Below are positions 45,537-54,735 of a stretch of 64,000 bases of DNA, piece after piece. The position numbers and the translations under genes are program-made. A model generated the notes under the pieces. It did no database searches. It had not been told where the DNA came from and worked only from the letters and a program-made list of their open reading frames with translations. Origin of the DNA: Williamsia muralis (GTDB taxonomy: Bacteria; Actinomycetota; Actinomycetes; Mycobacteriales; Mycobacteriaceae); contig NZ_PEBD01000004.1 in the NCBI RefSeq assembly GCF_002735905.1, positions 372,001-436,000 on the forward strand. Direction: 5' to 3'. The stretch's first letter is position 1, and each line of letters begins with the position of its first letter.

Positions 45537-46327
45537 CCAAGTCAGACCGCAATCTTGCCAATCCGATCTACGCCGCTGTCGGCGCCGGGGACCTCGCCCT
45601 CAAGCAGGTCAACGAAGTGATCGCCCAGCTGCGCGAGCGCACCGAGACCGCCACCGAGCAGGCACAGGCGCGTTTCGAAGAGACCCGCACCACCGCGCAG
45701 AGCCGCATCGAGGAAACCCGCGAGCGCATCACCGCGCTGCCGGAAGAGGTTCCCTCGACCGTGGAAGAGCTGCGCACCAAGTTCACCCCTGAAGAGCTGC
45801 GCAAGGTCGCCGAGGCCTACATCGAGGTCGCGACCGGCATCTACAACTCCCTCGCCGAACGCGGCGAAGAGACCGTCGAGCGCCTGCGCACCGCTCCTGC
45901 TGTCGGAGAACAGCTTTCGCGCGCCGAGAAGGTCTACAACGACGCTGTTGACCTGACCGAGGACACCCTCGGCACCATCTCCTCGCAGACGCGGGCTGTG
46001 GGCCAGCGCGCGGCGAAGCTCGCCGGACGCGCCTCGGCCAACATCGAAGAGGCCATCGAGGACGTCACCGACGAGGCCACCGACAAGCTCAACGGCACCG
46101 CAGGCAAGGTCGAGATCAAGGCGCGTGCTTCCAAGAACTCACCTGCCAAGAAGATCGCCGAGGCGAAGGAAGCGGCTCAAAAGCCGGCCGCCAAGGAGCC
46201 GGCTCAGGCCAAGGCCCCCGCCAAGAAGGCCCCGGCGAAGGTCGCCACACCTGCCACCGCAGCGAAGGCGCCCGCCAAGAAGGCTGCTCCGGCCAAGAAG
46301 GCTCCGGCCAAGAAGACCACCGGATAG
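45533..46327 (+). CDS. hbhA: Heparin-binding hemagglutinin-like protein
   Basis: A 264-residue HbhA homolog: a long coiled coil (QLRERTETATEQAQARFEET..., residues 25-110), then FTPEELRKVAEAYIEVATGIYNSLAERGE, and a C-terminal 70-residue Lys/Ala/Pro tail (repeated PAKKAPAK). In mycobacteria the tail is methylated and binds heparan sulfate; in non-pathogens the protein is linked to lipid inclusions. Co-translated with the XRE gene (ATGA). Confidence 0.95.
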   Translation: MTKSDRNLANPIYAAVGAGDLALKQVNEVIAQLRERTETATEQAQARFEETRTTAQSRIEETRERITALPEEVPSTVEELRTKFTPEELRKVAEAYIEVATGIYNSLAERGEETVERLRTAPAVGEQLSRAEKVYNDAVDLTEDTLGTISSQTRAVGQRAAKLAGRASANIEEAIEDVTDEATDKLNGTAGKVEIKARASKNSPAKKIAEAKEAAQKPAAKEPAQAKAPAKKAPAKVATPATAAKAPAKKAAPAKKAPAKKTTG

Positions 46328-46416
46328 TCATCGACCGACGAGCCGTCAGGCTCACCGCCGCCGTGTTTCTTCGGCGCGACCGCCAACTCAGGCGAACCGG
46401 ACAGTAGGCTGCCACC

Positions 46417-46728
46417 GTGGATGTCATCTCTTTCATGGGTTACGCGCAGAGCATTGTCCTGTTGCTGTTGACGGTCGCAGCCGGAGTCGCGGCGGCGGTG
46501 TCGTTGGTGCATGCCGCGCTTCAACGGCCGGATGCCTTTCCGGCGGTCGATCGCCAGACGAAGGTGATCTGGGTGAGCATCCTCGCGGCCGCGACACTGA
46601 TCATCTGGTTGTTCGGCGCGATCAGCTTCCTCGGGATCATTGCTGTGGTCGCTGCGATCGTCTACATCGTCGACGTGAGGCCCAGGGTCGACTCCATTCA
46701 GAACCAGTCCTGGTTTCGCAAACGGTGA
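46417..46728 (+). CDS. DUF2516 family membrane protein
   Basis: A 103-residue protein with three hydrophobic segments, corresponding to Rv0476. TAGGCT at 46405-46410 lies 6 nt before GTG 46417 (leaderless). Function unknown. Confidence 0.92.
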   Translation: MDVISFMGYAQSIVLLLLTVAAGVAAAVSLVHAALQRPDAFPAVDRQTKVIWVSILAAATLIIWLFGAISFLGIIAVVAAIVYIVDVRPRVDSIQNQSWFRKR

Positions 46729-46771
46729 CAACATTGATTGACGAATAACCTTGACAATGGGCGGTGTCGTA

Positions 46772-46787
46772 TAGGACTGTGGTCCTA
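46772..46787 (+). promoter_or_regulatory. Palindrome in the AurF-like gene promoter
   Basis: TAGGAC-TGTG-GTCCTA is a perfect 6-bp inverted repeat. TTGACA at 46751-46756 could be the -35 and TATAGG at 46770 an overlapping -10, an abnormal spacing. It may be the operator for the MerR regulator downstream. Confidence 0.5.
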
Positions 46788-46819
46788 AGCACACATCGTC
46801 CTTTGGAAGGGAGTCCGCG

Positions 46820-47737
46820 ATGACAATGACTGTCGAACCCGCGTCCAGACTCGACCGCGTGCACGACCGGCAGGACATCGCCAAGAGGTTGTTGAAGTCG
46901 GCCGCCCGCAAGTCCTACGACCCGCTCATCGAGGTGGACTGGGATGCCGAGGTGGTCCCCGGTCTCTACGGCATGACCCCAGAGTGGTGCAGCCTCTACG
47001 GCACGGACCTGTGGGACCGGATGACCGAAGAGCAGCGCATCACCCTCACCAACCACGAGGCCGCCAGCATCAGCGCCACGGGCATCTGGTTCGAGCTGAT
47101 CCTCATGCAGATGCTCATCCGCGACGCCTACCGCCAGGACCCGGCGAGCCCGCACTTCCAGTTCGCGCTCACCGAGATCGCCGATGAGTGCCGGCACTCG
47201 ACCATGTTCGCCAAGGCGGCCGAGGTCTTCGGTATCCCCAACTACCAGCGGCCCCGGTGGGTCAACTTCCTCTCGCGGCCCTTCAAGGCGCTGGCGTCGG
47301 GATCCCTGGCCTTCGGTGGCACCCTTGCCGCCGAGGAGATCCTCGACATGATGCAGCGCGATTTCATGAAAGACGATCGCGTACAACCGGTCACACGCAC
47401 GGTGAGTAAGATCCACGTGCTCGAGGAAGCCCGTCACATCCGCTTCGCCCGCGAAGAAACGGTGCGCATCGCGGCTGAGATGAGCCCCATGCGTCGTCGC
47501 ATGACCCAGCTCTCGCTGGCCGTCACCGTGTACCTGGTGATGTACAGCCTGGTGAACCCGAAGGTGTACGAGGCCGCCGGCCTCGACAAGCGCGAGGCCA
47601 AGCGCGCTGCGCGGAACAATGTGCACTACCGCGACCGCACCAGGGACGGCTTTGCGAAGACCATCCGCTTCCTCGATGAGTGCGGTCTGATCGGTGGCCC
47701 CGGCAAACTGCTGCTCAAGCGGGCCGCAATCATCTGA
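46820..47737 (+). CDS. AurF-like diiron oxygenase
   Basis: A 305-residue helical diiron protein. Ligand motifs are NHEAAS, EIADECRHSTMF, AAEEILD and HVLEEARHIRFA. AurF oxidises p-aminobenzoate to the nitro compound; substrates of the mycobacterial group are unknown. GGAAGGGAG precedes the ATG. A promoter palindrome and the downstream MerR gene suggest an inducible unit. M. tuberculosis lacks this gene at the locus. Confidence 0.9.
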   Translation: MTMTVEPASRLDRVHDRQDIAKRLLKSAARKSYDPLIEVDWDAEVVPGLYGMTPEWCSLYGTDLWDRMTEEQRITLTNHEAASISATGIWFELILMQMLIRDAYRQDPASPHFQFALTEIADECRHSTMFAKAAEVFGIPNYQRPRWVNFLSRPFKALASGSLAFGGTLAAEEILDMMQRDFMKDDRVQPVTRTVSKIHVLEEARHIRFAREETVRIAAEMSPMRRRMTQLSLAVTVYLVMYSLVNPKVYEAAGLDKREAKRAARNNVHYRDRTRDGFAKTIRFLDECGLIGGPGKLLLKRAAII

Positions 47738-47800
47738 CGACGACCGGCGATACCGCCCGCCTCCGCCGTCAAGCATCCCGACCCGACCTAGAATGAGCGG

Positions 47801-48568
47801 ATGGCTGAATACCGGATCAACGAACTCGCGGATGTCTCCGGCGTCAGCGTTCGCAACATCAGGGTTTATCAGGACCGTGGGTTGTTGCCCCCGCCAAAGA
47901 TAAAGGGGCGCACGGGCTGGTACTCGGCCGAACATCTGAGCCGGCTCAAGGTGATCTCACAGATGCTCGAGCGCGGGTACACCTTCGCCACGATCAGTGA
48001 ATTGTTGATGGCCGCCCGCTACGGGCTGAAGGTGGAACACGTCCTTGAGGGGGAGCCCAAACGCGGTAGCCGGTGGAAGAACTTCCGTCGGATGGCCACC
48101 ATCACGATCTCCGAACTCCGCAAAGGGCTCGGGGCCACCGACAGCAACATTGCGCTCGGCCAGCGTCTCGGACTGCTGGTCAAAGAGGGTGCGGGTTACG
48201 CCGTGACCAACCCCGAGGTGCTGGCCGGCGCCGAGGTCCTGGTGAAGGCGGGCATCGATCTGGATGTTTTGCTCACGCGATGGGAGCGGGTCCAGCAGGA
48301 TCTGCAGGACATCGCGGCAAGTTTTGTCTCGATCGTCACCGACAAGTACTTCGAGGAAGGGTCACCGCTCGAACTCGAGGAGAGCGAAGTGATCCGGCTG
48401 GCCGAGCTCGTGCACACCGTGCGGCCCATGGCGCACGAGATCGTCGAGGTCGCGTTCAGCAAGGCGATGGACACCGAGATCTCCAAGGCGCTTGATCGCG
48501 GTGCCGAACTGATGATGGCAACAGATGATGAGAAGGCCGGCGTCCAGGCGGAGTCCGGCTCCACATAG
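47801..48568 (+). CDS. MerR family transcriptional regulator
   Basis: A 255-residue MerR protein. The HTH YRINELADVSGVSVRNIRVYQDRGLLPPP is followed by a long helical C-terminal domain with no Cys cluster, so an organic ligand is likely. TAGAAT at 47789-47794 lies 6 nt before the ATG. It follows the AurF-like gene. Confidence 0.93.
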   Translation: MAEYRINELADVSGVSVRNIRVYQDRGLLPPPKIKGRTGWYSAEHLSRLKVISQMLERGYTFATISELLMAARYGLKVEHVLEGEPKRGSRWKNFRRMATITISELRKGLGATDSNIALGQRLGLLVKEGAGYAVTNPEVLAGAEVLVKAGIDLDVLLTRWERVQQDLQDIAASFVSIVTDKYFEEGSPLELEESEVIRLAELVHTVRPMAHEIVEVAFSKAMDTEISKALDRGAELMMATDDEKAGVQAESGST

Positions 48569-48587
48569 AGATGGGTAGATCGGACAG

Positions 48588-49634
48588 ATGAACACACGAT
48601 CAGTGGCTGTCGGCGGTGCCGCGGTAGGAGCAGGAGTGATCGCGGCCGGAGCGGCGATCACCGGCACCTTCCTCGGATCGATCGTGCTGGAGGCACTGAA
48701 GGCGCCTGACCCGATCGAAGACGAGCCCGACCCGCTGCTCGCCACGCCGGAGGACCCCGAGCACATCGAGGTGGTCGCCGCTGACGGCACCCCGATCAAC
48801 GTCGTCGCGTACGGTCCACCCGACGGAGAGCTGATGGTGCTGGTCCACGGCTGGACCTGCAACACCAAGTACTGGTATCCGCAGATCAACACCTTCTCCG
48901 ACCGCTTCCGCGTGGTCGCGTACGACCAGCGCGGGCACGGGGAATCGCCTCGTGGCAAGACGAAGCTCAGCACCGATCTGCTTGGTCAGGACCTGCAGTC
49001 CGTCCTCACCGCCGTGGTGCCCGCGGGCCGCAAGGCGCTGATCGCCGGACACAGCATGGGCGGGATGACCATCCTGTCCTGGGCGCAGCAGTTCCCCGAC
49101 TCCGTCCCTGAAGTGGCGCGTGCGGTGGTACTCACCTCGACGTGTTCCAACCATCTGCTGCCCAACCTCGGCCTGATCCCGCTCGACCTCCCGAAGGCAC
49201 TCTCGCCGATGGAGTACCTGACGGGTCGACTCGTCGCCGGTGCCACGATCCATCTGCCGCGGACGCAGATGTCGCGCAAGGTGACCCAGTACATCGCGCT
49301 GAACACCACGTCGCGCAAATCCCACGTCGACTTCTGTGACGACATGGTGGCCTCGTGCCCAGGTCGCTCCCGTGGTAAATGGGGGAACGCGATGGTGGAC
49401 CTGAACGTGTCCGACGGACTCGACGCCCTGGTGGTGCCCACGGTCGTTGTGGTCGGCTGCGACGACAAGCTCACTCCGCCGGTGCATTCGGAGCAGATGG
49501 CCAAGGTGCTAGAGAGCCACGGCCACCTCGAAGAGCTGGTGATGTGGCCGGGCATCGGGCACATGAGCAGTATCGAGAACTCCGACGGTTACAACAAATT
49601 GCTCACCGACCTGCTGCAACGCACCGCCGGATGA
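48588..49634 (+). CDS. Alpha/beta hydrolase with N-terminal membrane anchor
   Basis: A 348-residue hydrolase. Residues 8-32 are a hydrophobic anchor. HGWTCNTKYWYPQIN, nucleophile GHSMGG, GCDDKLTP (Asp) and GIGHMSS (His) form the catalytic site. The next gene is a paralog overlapping by 4 nt. Confidence 0.92.
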   Translation: MNTRSVAVGGAAVGAGVIAAGAAITGTFLGSIVLEALKAPDPIEDEPDPLLATPEDPEHIEVVAADGTPINVVAYGPPDGELMVLVHGWTCNTKYWYPQINTFSDRFRVVAYDQRGHGESPRGKTKLSTDLLGQDLQSVLTAVVPAGRKALIAGHSMGGMTILSWAQQFPDSVPEVARAVVLTSTCSNHLLPNLGLIPLDLPKALSPMEYLTGRLVAGATIHLPRTQMSRKVTQYIALNTTSRKSHVDFCDDMVASCPGRSRGKWGNAMVDLNVSDGLDALVVPTVVVVGCDDKLTPPVHSEQMAKVLESHGHLEELVMWPGIGHMSSIENSDGYNKLLTDLLQRTAG

Positions 49635-50563
49635 CCACCCGCGATCGAGCGGTCCTGCACAAGCCCCGACAACCGGTGGAACACCGGACGATCGACAGGC
49701 CGGCAGGCGCCTCGATCGCGATCAGCAGCTACGGTCCCGCCGACGGTCCGGTGGTGGTGCTCGTCCACGGCTTCGCCGTCAACTCGAAATATTGGTATCC
49801 GCAGGTGAACGGACTTGCCGACCGCTACCGGGTGGTCATCTACGACCAGCGTGGTCACGGGCGTTCGGCCCTCGGTTCCGATCCCACGGTGAACGACCAT
49901 CTCGGCCAGGACCTCGATGCGGTCCTCGGTTCGGTGGTAACCGACGGCAAGAAGGCCGTGATCGTCGGGCACAGCATGGGCGGCATGTCGGTGATGAGCT
50001 GGGCTGCCCAGTTCCCGGCGAGCGTCCGGACGTACGCGCGGGCGATCATGCTCGCCGGGACCGCGGCCACGGCGCCGGTCACCAAAGCCGCCATGCGTTT
50101 CGGCGATCCGGCAACTCTCGCACGCCGGGCCGAGTACGAGTTCGCCTGGCTCGCATTTCGGGCGATCCACTGGCCCGGAGGTGACCTGATGATGCGATCC
50201 GGTATGACGGTCGCCGGAGCGTTGTTCCCGGGGATCAGTCGCCCGCAACTCAAGTTCCTCGACTCGCTCTTGCGTGAGACAGACTGGCGGACAAGGGCGA
50301 AGGTCGGCAGATCGCTGGAGAACCTGCACGTCGAGCGCGGGTTGGCGAACATGCCGGTGCCCGTCGCAGTGGTGGTGGGGGACCGGGACCGGCTGACCCC
50401 GCCCAGGCTGGCCGATCCGGTGGCCAATGTCCTGCGCTACACGGGTTCGCTCGAACGATTCGAAACCTGGCGCGGCGCAACGCATCTGCTCAATTGGGAG
50501 CAGCCGGAGCGATTCAACCGGACGATCGAGGAACTCTTCTCCGCCACGCCACGACCACGCTAG
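49631..50563 (+). CDS. Alpha/beta hydrolase, tandem paralog
   Basis: A 310-residue paralog of its neighbour without the N-terminal anchor: [50 protein letters not shown] and GATHLL. ATGA overlap shows co-translation. The pair probably arose by duplication. It is convergent with deoC, the stops overlapping by 4 nt. Confidence 0.92.
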   Translation: MTTRDRAVLHKPRQPVEHRTIDRPAGASIAISSYGPADGPVVVLVHGFAVNSKYWYPQVNGLADRYRVVIYDQRGHGRSALGSDPTVNDHLGQDLDAVLGSVVTDGKKAVIVGHSMGGMSVMSWAAQFPASVRTYARAIMLAGTAATAPVTKAAMRFGDPATLARRAEYEFAWLAFRAIHWPGGDLMMRSGMTVAGALFPGISRPQLKFLDSLLRETDWRTRAKVGRSLENLHVERGLANMPVPVAVVVGDRDRLTPPRLADPVANVLRYTGSLERFETWRGATHLLNWEQPERFNRTIEELFSATPRPR

Positions 50564-51258
50564 TCGGGGAACCCGTCGAGCACTGCCCGCGACCCGGACA
50601 GGCCGAGCCGGGTGGCACCGGCCGCGATCAGCTCGGCGGCGAACTCGGCCGTGCGGATGCCCCCGCTGGCCTTGACGCCCACCCCGGGGCCGACGGCCGC
50701 GGCCATGAGTCGCACCGCCTCCACACTCGCACCTCCAGCAGGATGAAAACCGGTGGAGGTCTTCACCATCGACGCCCCACCCCGGACCGCGGCCTGGCAC
50801 ACGGCCGTGACGGTGTCGGGGCCGGCGAGCGACAACAGCGCTGCGGACTCGATGATGACCTTCAGCGTGATCGACGCACCGATTCCCTCGCGGACGGTGA
50901 GGACGTCGGCGAAGATCTCGTCGAACCTGCCGTCCACGGCAGCGCCGACATCGATCACCATGTCGATCTCCTGCGCGCCGGAATCGACCGCCAGCCGTGC
51001 TTCGGCCGCCTTGACCAACGAATGATGTTTGCCCGAGGGGAATCCGGCGACCACACAGCTCCGCTGGGCGCCGGTGTCGATGGGCAGCATCGACGGTGAG
51101 AGGCAGACGGCGAGCACACCCAGATCGGCGGCTTCGGCGACCGTGGCCTCGGCATCGGCACGGGTCGCCTCGGGTTTGAGAAGTGTGTGATCCACCATCG
51201 CGGCGACCACACGCCGGGTGAGACTCGAACCGGTCTGGGCAGGCAAGGTATCGGACAT
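50560..51258 (-). CDS. deoC: Deoxyribose-phosphate aldolase
   Basis: A 232-residue class I aldolase cleaving deoxyribose-5-phosphate. Schiff-base Lys166 (MVKTSTGF), Lys196 (GVKASGG) and Asp103 (VIDVGA) are present. ATG 51258 is the family start; the frame is open to 51741. Corresponds to Rv0478c. It is divergent from purU, with 27 bp between starts. Confidence 0.96.
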   Translation of the reverse strand: MSDTLPAQTGSSLTRRVVAAMVDHTLLKPEATRADAEATVAEAADLGVLAVCLSPSMLPIDTGAQRSCVVAGFPSGKHHSLVKAAEARLAVDSGAQEIDMVIDVGAAVDGRFDEIFADVLTVREGIGASITLKVIIESAALLSLAGPDTVTAVCQAAVRGGASMVKTSTGFHPAGGASVEAVRLMAAAVGPGVGVKASGGIRTAEFAAELIAAGATRLGLSGSRAVLDGFPD

Positions 51259-51285
51259 GAACCGAGCTTGGCACACTGGTTGGTT

Positions 51286-52173
51286 GTGACCACACTCTCG
51301 CCGGTCGAATCCGCCGGCCACCGCTATGTGCTGACTCTCGGCTGCCCGGACACCACGGGCATCGTTGCCCGGATCGCGGGATTCTTGGCCGAGATCGGCG
51401 GCTGGATCGTGGAGGCGGCCTACCACTCCGATCCCGACAACGGCTGGTTCTTCACCCGCCAGGCCGTGCGCGCCGACTCGGTGCAGATGGATGTCGATGA
51501 GTTGCGGGCACGGTTCGAGTCCGAGGTGGTCGCCGGTCTGGGCCCGGAAACCGAATGGCGCGTGAGCGATTCGGCCGTGCCGAAGAAGACCGTGCTGCTG
51601 GTGAGCAAAGAAGGCCACTGCCTCGGTGATCTCCTGGGCCGCTCCTACCGAGGCGAACTGCCCGCCGAGATCAACGCGGTCATCGGCAACCACCGGGCAC
51701 TCGAGGACTTCACCACGCGCATGGGCGTGCCGTTCCACCACGTTCCGTTCGGCGAGGACAAGGCCGCGGCCTTCGAGGAGCTACGCGAACTCGTCGACAT
51801 CCACAACCCCGACGCGGTGGTGCTGGCGCGGTTCATGCAGATCCTGCCCGAGGAGTTGTGTGATCACTGGGCGCGCAAAGCGCTCAACATCCACCACAGC
51901 TTCCTCCCGTCCTTTGTCGGGGCTCGGCCCTACCACCAGGCGTTCACCCGAGGGGTGAAGCTGATCGGGGCCACCTGCCACTACGTCACCAGCGAGCTGG
52001 ACGCGGGCCCCATCATCGAACAGGACGTGATCCGCATCGACCACTCCGACTCGGTGGCCGACATGGTGCGCCAGGGCCGCGACATCGAGAAGCTGGTGCT
52101 CGCACGCGGACTCCGCTGGCATCTGGAGGACCGCGTGCTGGTGCACGGCCGAAAGACCGTGGTGTTCAGCTGA
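51286..52173 (+). CDS. purU: Formyltetrahydrofolate deformylase
   Basis: A 295-residue enzyme releasing formate from 10-formyl-THF. An N-terminal ACT domain ([21 protein letters not shown]) precedes a formyltransferase fold with Asn201, His203 ([10 protein letters not shown]) and Asp239 (LDAGPII). GTG 51286 is chosen; CACACT lies 8 nt upstream. Confidence 0.95.
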   Translation: MTTLSPVESAGHRYVLTLGCPDTTGIVARIAGFLAEIGGWIVEAAYHSDPDNGWFFTRQAVRADSVQMDVDELRARFESEVVAGLGPETEWRVSDSAVPKKTVLLVSKEGHCLGDLLGRSYRGELPAEINAVIGNHRALEDFTTRMGVPFHHVPFGEDKAAAFEELRELVDIHNPDAVVLARFMQILPEELCDHWARKALNIHHSFLPSFVGARPYHQAFTRGVKLIGATCHYVTSELDAGPIIEQDVIRIDHSDSVADMVRQGRDIEKLVLARGLRWHLEDRVLVHGRKTVVFS

Positions 52174-52191
52174 ACTCCTTGCGGGTTCAGC
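52169..52191 (+). terminator. Hairpin overlapping the purU stop
   Basis: GCTGAAC and GTTCAGC form a 7-bp stem with a 9-nt loop; the first arm contains the purU stop codon. Confidence 0.65.
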
Positions 52192-52217
52192 ACCGGCCCG
52201 GTTCAGTCGACCGGCAC

Positions 52218-53456
52218 TCAGACGACGCTGCAGGTGTCGCTCTCGCTGTTGTTGCTCGAGTCGCTGCTCTGCGGGAGGGCGATGTCGGTTCCGGAGAATG
52301 CGAACTCGACTCCACGATCGGTGACCTTGAGCTGGTCGAAGCTCACCTGATCGAACATCGGCGGGAACAGGCCGGCACTGACCTGGTCGACCAGAAGCTG
52401 CGCCCACGAGGTCGGGATACCGAACGATGCCGCGCTGGCGTCGACGACCTCGAACGTCAGCTTGCCGTCCTTGGTGATCGGTTTGAGCTCCGCCTCGGCA
52501 GGCAGCGAGAACATCAGCAGCTGGAAGTTGCCACCGATCGTGATGGTGCCCGCAGCCTCGTTGCCGGTGACCTTGTCCACCTTCAGCCCGCCACCCATGG
52601 CGGACAGGAGGCCACCGAGACCACCGGAGCCCGGGTCGGACGTGTTCGGGTCCGTGGTGGTCGCCGGGTCCTGGGTCTGCTGGCTGAGCTCCATGATCCG
52701 GCTGAAGGGGACGTAGCCGTTGCCCTGTAGTTCACCGACGGTGGCGTCTTTGTCGCCGCTGCTGATGTCGTCAGCGCGAGCATGCAGCTTCATGGCCGAG
52801 TCGCCCTCGTCGCTGGTGTCGACCTGCACATACGGGATCTCGCCCGACATCCACTGCATCAACATGGGCTTTTTGCTGAGCGACACCGAGGTCGGTGCTC
52901 CGGTGAGTTCGCCGAAGGACTGTTCGAGGCAGTCCTTGGACTTGCTTCGCAGGTACAGCTCACTGCCGACCCCGAGGATCACCAGCAGCAGCACCAGGCT
53001 GAGCGACACCATCCCGACGATCAAGCCACGCCTGCGCTTGGGTCGCTGGGGCGTGACGCCGCCGTCATCGGGCCCGCCTGGACCGTAGGGAGGTCCGGCA
53101 GGTGGGATCGGGGGCTCTCCGGGTCCGTCGTAGGGCGCAAAACCGTCCGGAGGCACCTCGAGCTGAGTGGTGTCGTTGCGACCTTGCGACCACGCCGTGT
53201 CAGGCTGCCGGCCGGCCGCGACCGGTGCGAACTTGTCGGTGGGCGGGTTCGGGTCATCCTGTGCATTGTCGGGCACTGCGTGGGTGCCTGCAGCGTCAGT
53301 ATTGGTTCCGTGACCAGGATCCGCCGGTGGGGTCTGGCCGGAATCGGGTCGGGGCGTCTGGGTTGTGTCGGCGAGATCGTTTCCCTCGGCTCGGTCGGCG
53401 GCACTGGGGGAGGGCTGCCCGGCCTGGGTCGATTCGGCGTCGTCGCGTTGATTCAT
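52218..53456 (-). CDS. DUF2993 membrane-anchored protein, Rv0479c homolog
   Basis: A 412-residue protein. Residues 1-130 are Pro/Asp/Gly-rich and disordered; KRRRGL then precedes a transmembrane helix (about 143-165). The exterior part is DUF2993, shared with LmeA, a periplasmic lipid-modifying factor. CATTAT lies 7 nt before ATG 53456. Confidence 0.88.
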   Translation of the reverse strand: MNQRDDAESTQAGQPSPSAADRAEGNDLADTTQTPRPDSGQTPPADPGHGTNTDAAGTHAVPDNAQDDPNPPTDKFAPVAAGRQPDTAWSQGRNDTTQLEVPPDGFAPYDGPGEPPIPPAGPPYGPGGPDDGGVTPQRPKRRRGLIVGMVSLSLVLLLVILGVGSELYLRSKSKDCLEQSFGELTGAPTSVSLSKKPMLMQWMSGEIPYVQVDTSDEGDSAMKLHARADDISSGDKDATVGELQGNGYVPFSRIMELSQQTQDPATTTDPNTSDPGSGGLGGLLSAMGGGLKVDKVTGNEAAGTITIGGNFQLLMFSLPAEAELKPITKDGKLTFEVVDASAASFGIPTSWAQLLVDQVSAGLFPPMFDQVSFDQLKVTDRGVEFAFSGTDIALPQSSDSSNNSESDTCSVV

Positions 53457-53549
53457 CACGTCGATAATGCATGGTCAGAGGGCCAAACGGGGTAAGAGTT
53501 CGCTAAGTATCGCAATGCCGCAGGTCATGGCATGGAAATGGCACGGTGA

Positions 53550-54347
53550 TCATTCGATGGGACGGCGGTTCGCCAGCACTGCGATCGAGGCACGCGCACG
53601 GTCGACTTCGGTGAAGTCGAGGTCGATGACGGCCAGTTCGGGGTCGTCGCCCAGTTCGGTGTGCACGTTCCCGAACGGGTTCACCACAAGGGAGTGTCCG
53701 ATTCCGGTCGGCGCCGACGACCCTGCGACGTCGGGGTCACCGGGTACGGCCTGCCCCAGCGCGACCACAAAACAACCGCTGTCGAGCGCGCGGGCGGCGG
53801 CCAGGATGCGCCACTGTTCGAGCTTGCCGTCGCCCGCACCCCAGGACGCCGGCACCACGATCAGCTGGGCACCACGATCGGCCAGCGCGGTGAACAACGC
53901 GGGGAAGCGGATGTCGTAACAGGTCGCGACACCGACCGCTGTCTCGTCGATGTCGAAGGTGACCACATCGTCACCGGCCTGTACCGTCCGCGATTCGGAG
54001 AACCCGAACGCGTCGTAGAGGTGGATCTTCTCGTAGCCGATGAGGTCGCCGTCCGGGTCGGCGATCACCAGCGTGTTTCGCACCCGGCCCTCGTCACCGG
54101 GAGTGAACATGCCGGCCACCACGGTGATCCCGTGGTCCCGTGCGACAGTGCCGACCCCGCGCCCCCACGGGCCGTCCAGTGGTTCGGCCACCGGACCCAG
54201 CGGAACTCCGAAACGGCACATGGTGGCCTCGGGGAAGATCACCAGTTCGGCACCGGCGTCCGCGGCCGCGGCGCTCTGCTCGGCCACCAGAGCCAGATTC
54301 GCGGAGGGGTCGGTGCCGCTGGTGATCTGGGCCAGGGCGATACGCAT
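53550..54347 (-). CDS. Nitrilase/omega-amidase family hydrolase
   Basis: A 265-residue carbon-nitrogen hydrolase with Glu40 (FPEAT), Lys107 (YEKIHLYD) and Cys143 (ATCYDIRFP). It is Nit2-like and corresponds to Rv0480c. TAGGGT lies 7 nt before ATG 54347. The frame extends into the repeat array upstream, but that is due to the repeat's 21-bp period. Confidence 0.94.
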   Translation of the reverse strand: MRIALAQITSGTDPSANLALVAEQSAAAADAGAELVIFPEATMCRFGVPLGPVAEPLDGPWGRGVGTVARDHGITVVAGMFTPGDEGRVRNTLVIADPDGDLIGYEKIHLYDAFGFSESRTVQAGDDVVTFDIDETAVGVATCYDIRFPALFTALADRGAQLIVVPASWGAGDGKLEQWRILAAARALDSGCFVVALGQAVPGDPDVAGSSAPTGIGHSLVVNPFGNVHTELGDDPELAVIDLDFTEVDRARASIAVLANRRPIE

Positions 54348-54368
54348 GCGACCTACCCTACGACCGTC

Positions 54369-54557
54369 GACCGTGCCGAAACACCCACCGACCGTGCCGA
54401 TAACTCCATTCACCGGGCCCAAGCCGCCGTCGAGCGTGCCCAAAGTCGCATCGAGCGTGCCCAAACTCCCGTCGATCGGGCCCTAAGAGCCGTTCACCGG
54501 GCGCAAACTCGCATCGACCGGGCCCCCGATCGCACCGAGTGGGCTGAAGCTGATCGC
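54369..54557 (+). repeat. Array C: eight to nine 21-bp units
   Basis: Units begin at 54369, 54390, 54411, 54432, 54453, 54474, 54495 and 54516, with a degenerate one at 54537. Same repeat and orientation as array A but more diverged (GAGCG and CACCG variants). It starts 22 bp upstream of the nitrilase ATG. Confidence 0.9.
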
Positions 54558-54601
54558 GAAAGCCAATCGGCGACTCGGCCGACCCGCCCGTGGACCCCGC
54601 T

Positions 54602-54727
54602 CAACGCTTGTTTGGCCCGGTCGAGGCGAGTTTCGGCACGCTCGACGGCTGTTTCGGCCCGGTCAGCGGCCGTTTCGGCCCGGTCGGCGGCCGTTTCGGC
54701 ACGCTCGACGGCTGTTTCGGCCCGGTC
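54602..54727 (-). repeat. Array D: six 21-bp units, inverted relative to array C
   Basis: Units end at 54622, 54643, 54664, 54685, 54706 and 54727. Units 3 and 6 are identical. It ends 8 bp from the methyltransferase stop codon. Arrays C and D face each other across a 44-bp spacer. Confidence 0.93.
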
Positions 54728-54735
54728 AGCGGGGG

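Noticed and set aside
54348-54464. N-terminal extension of the nitrilase through array C
   Set aside because: The extension is translated minisatellite; family start and -10 point to 54347.
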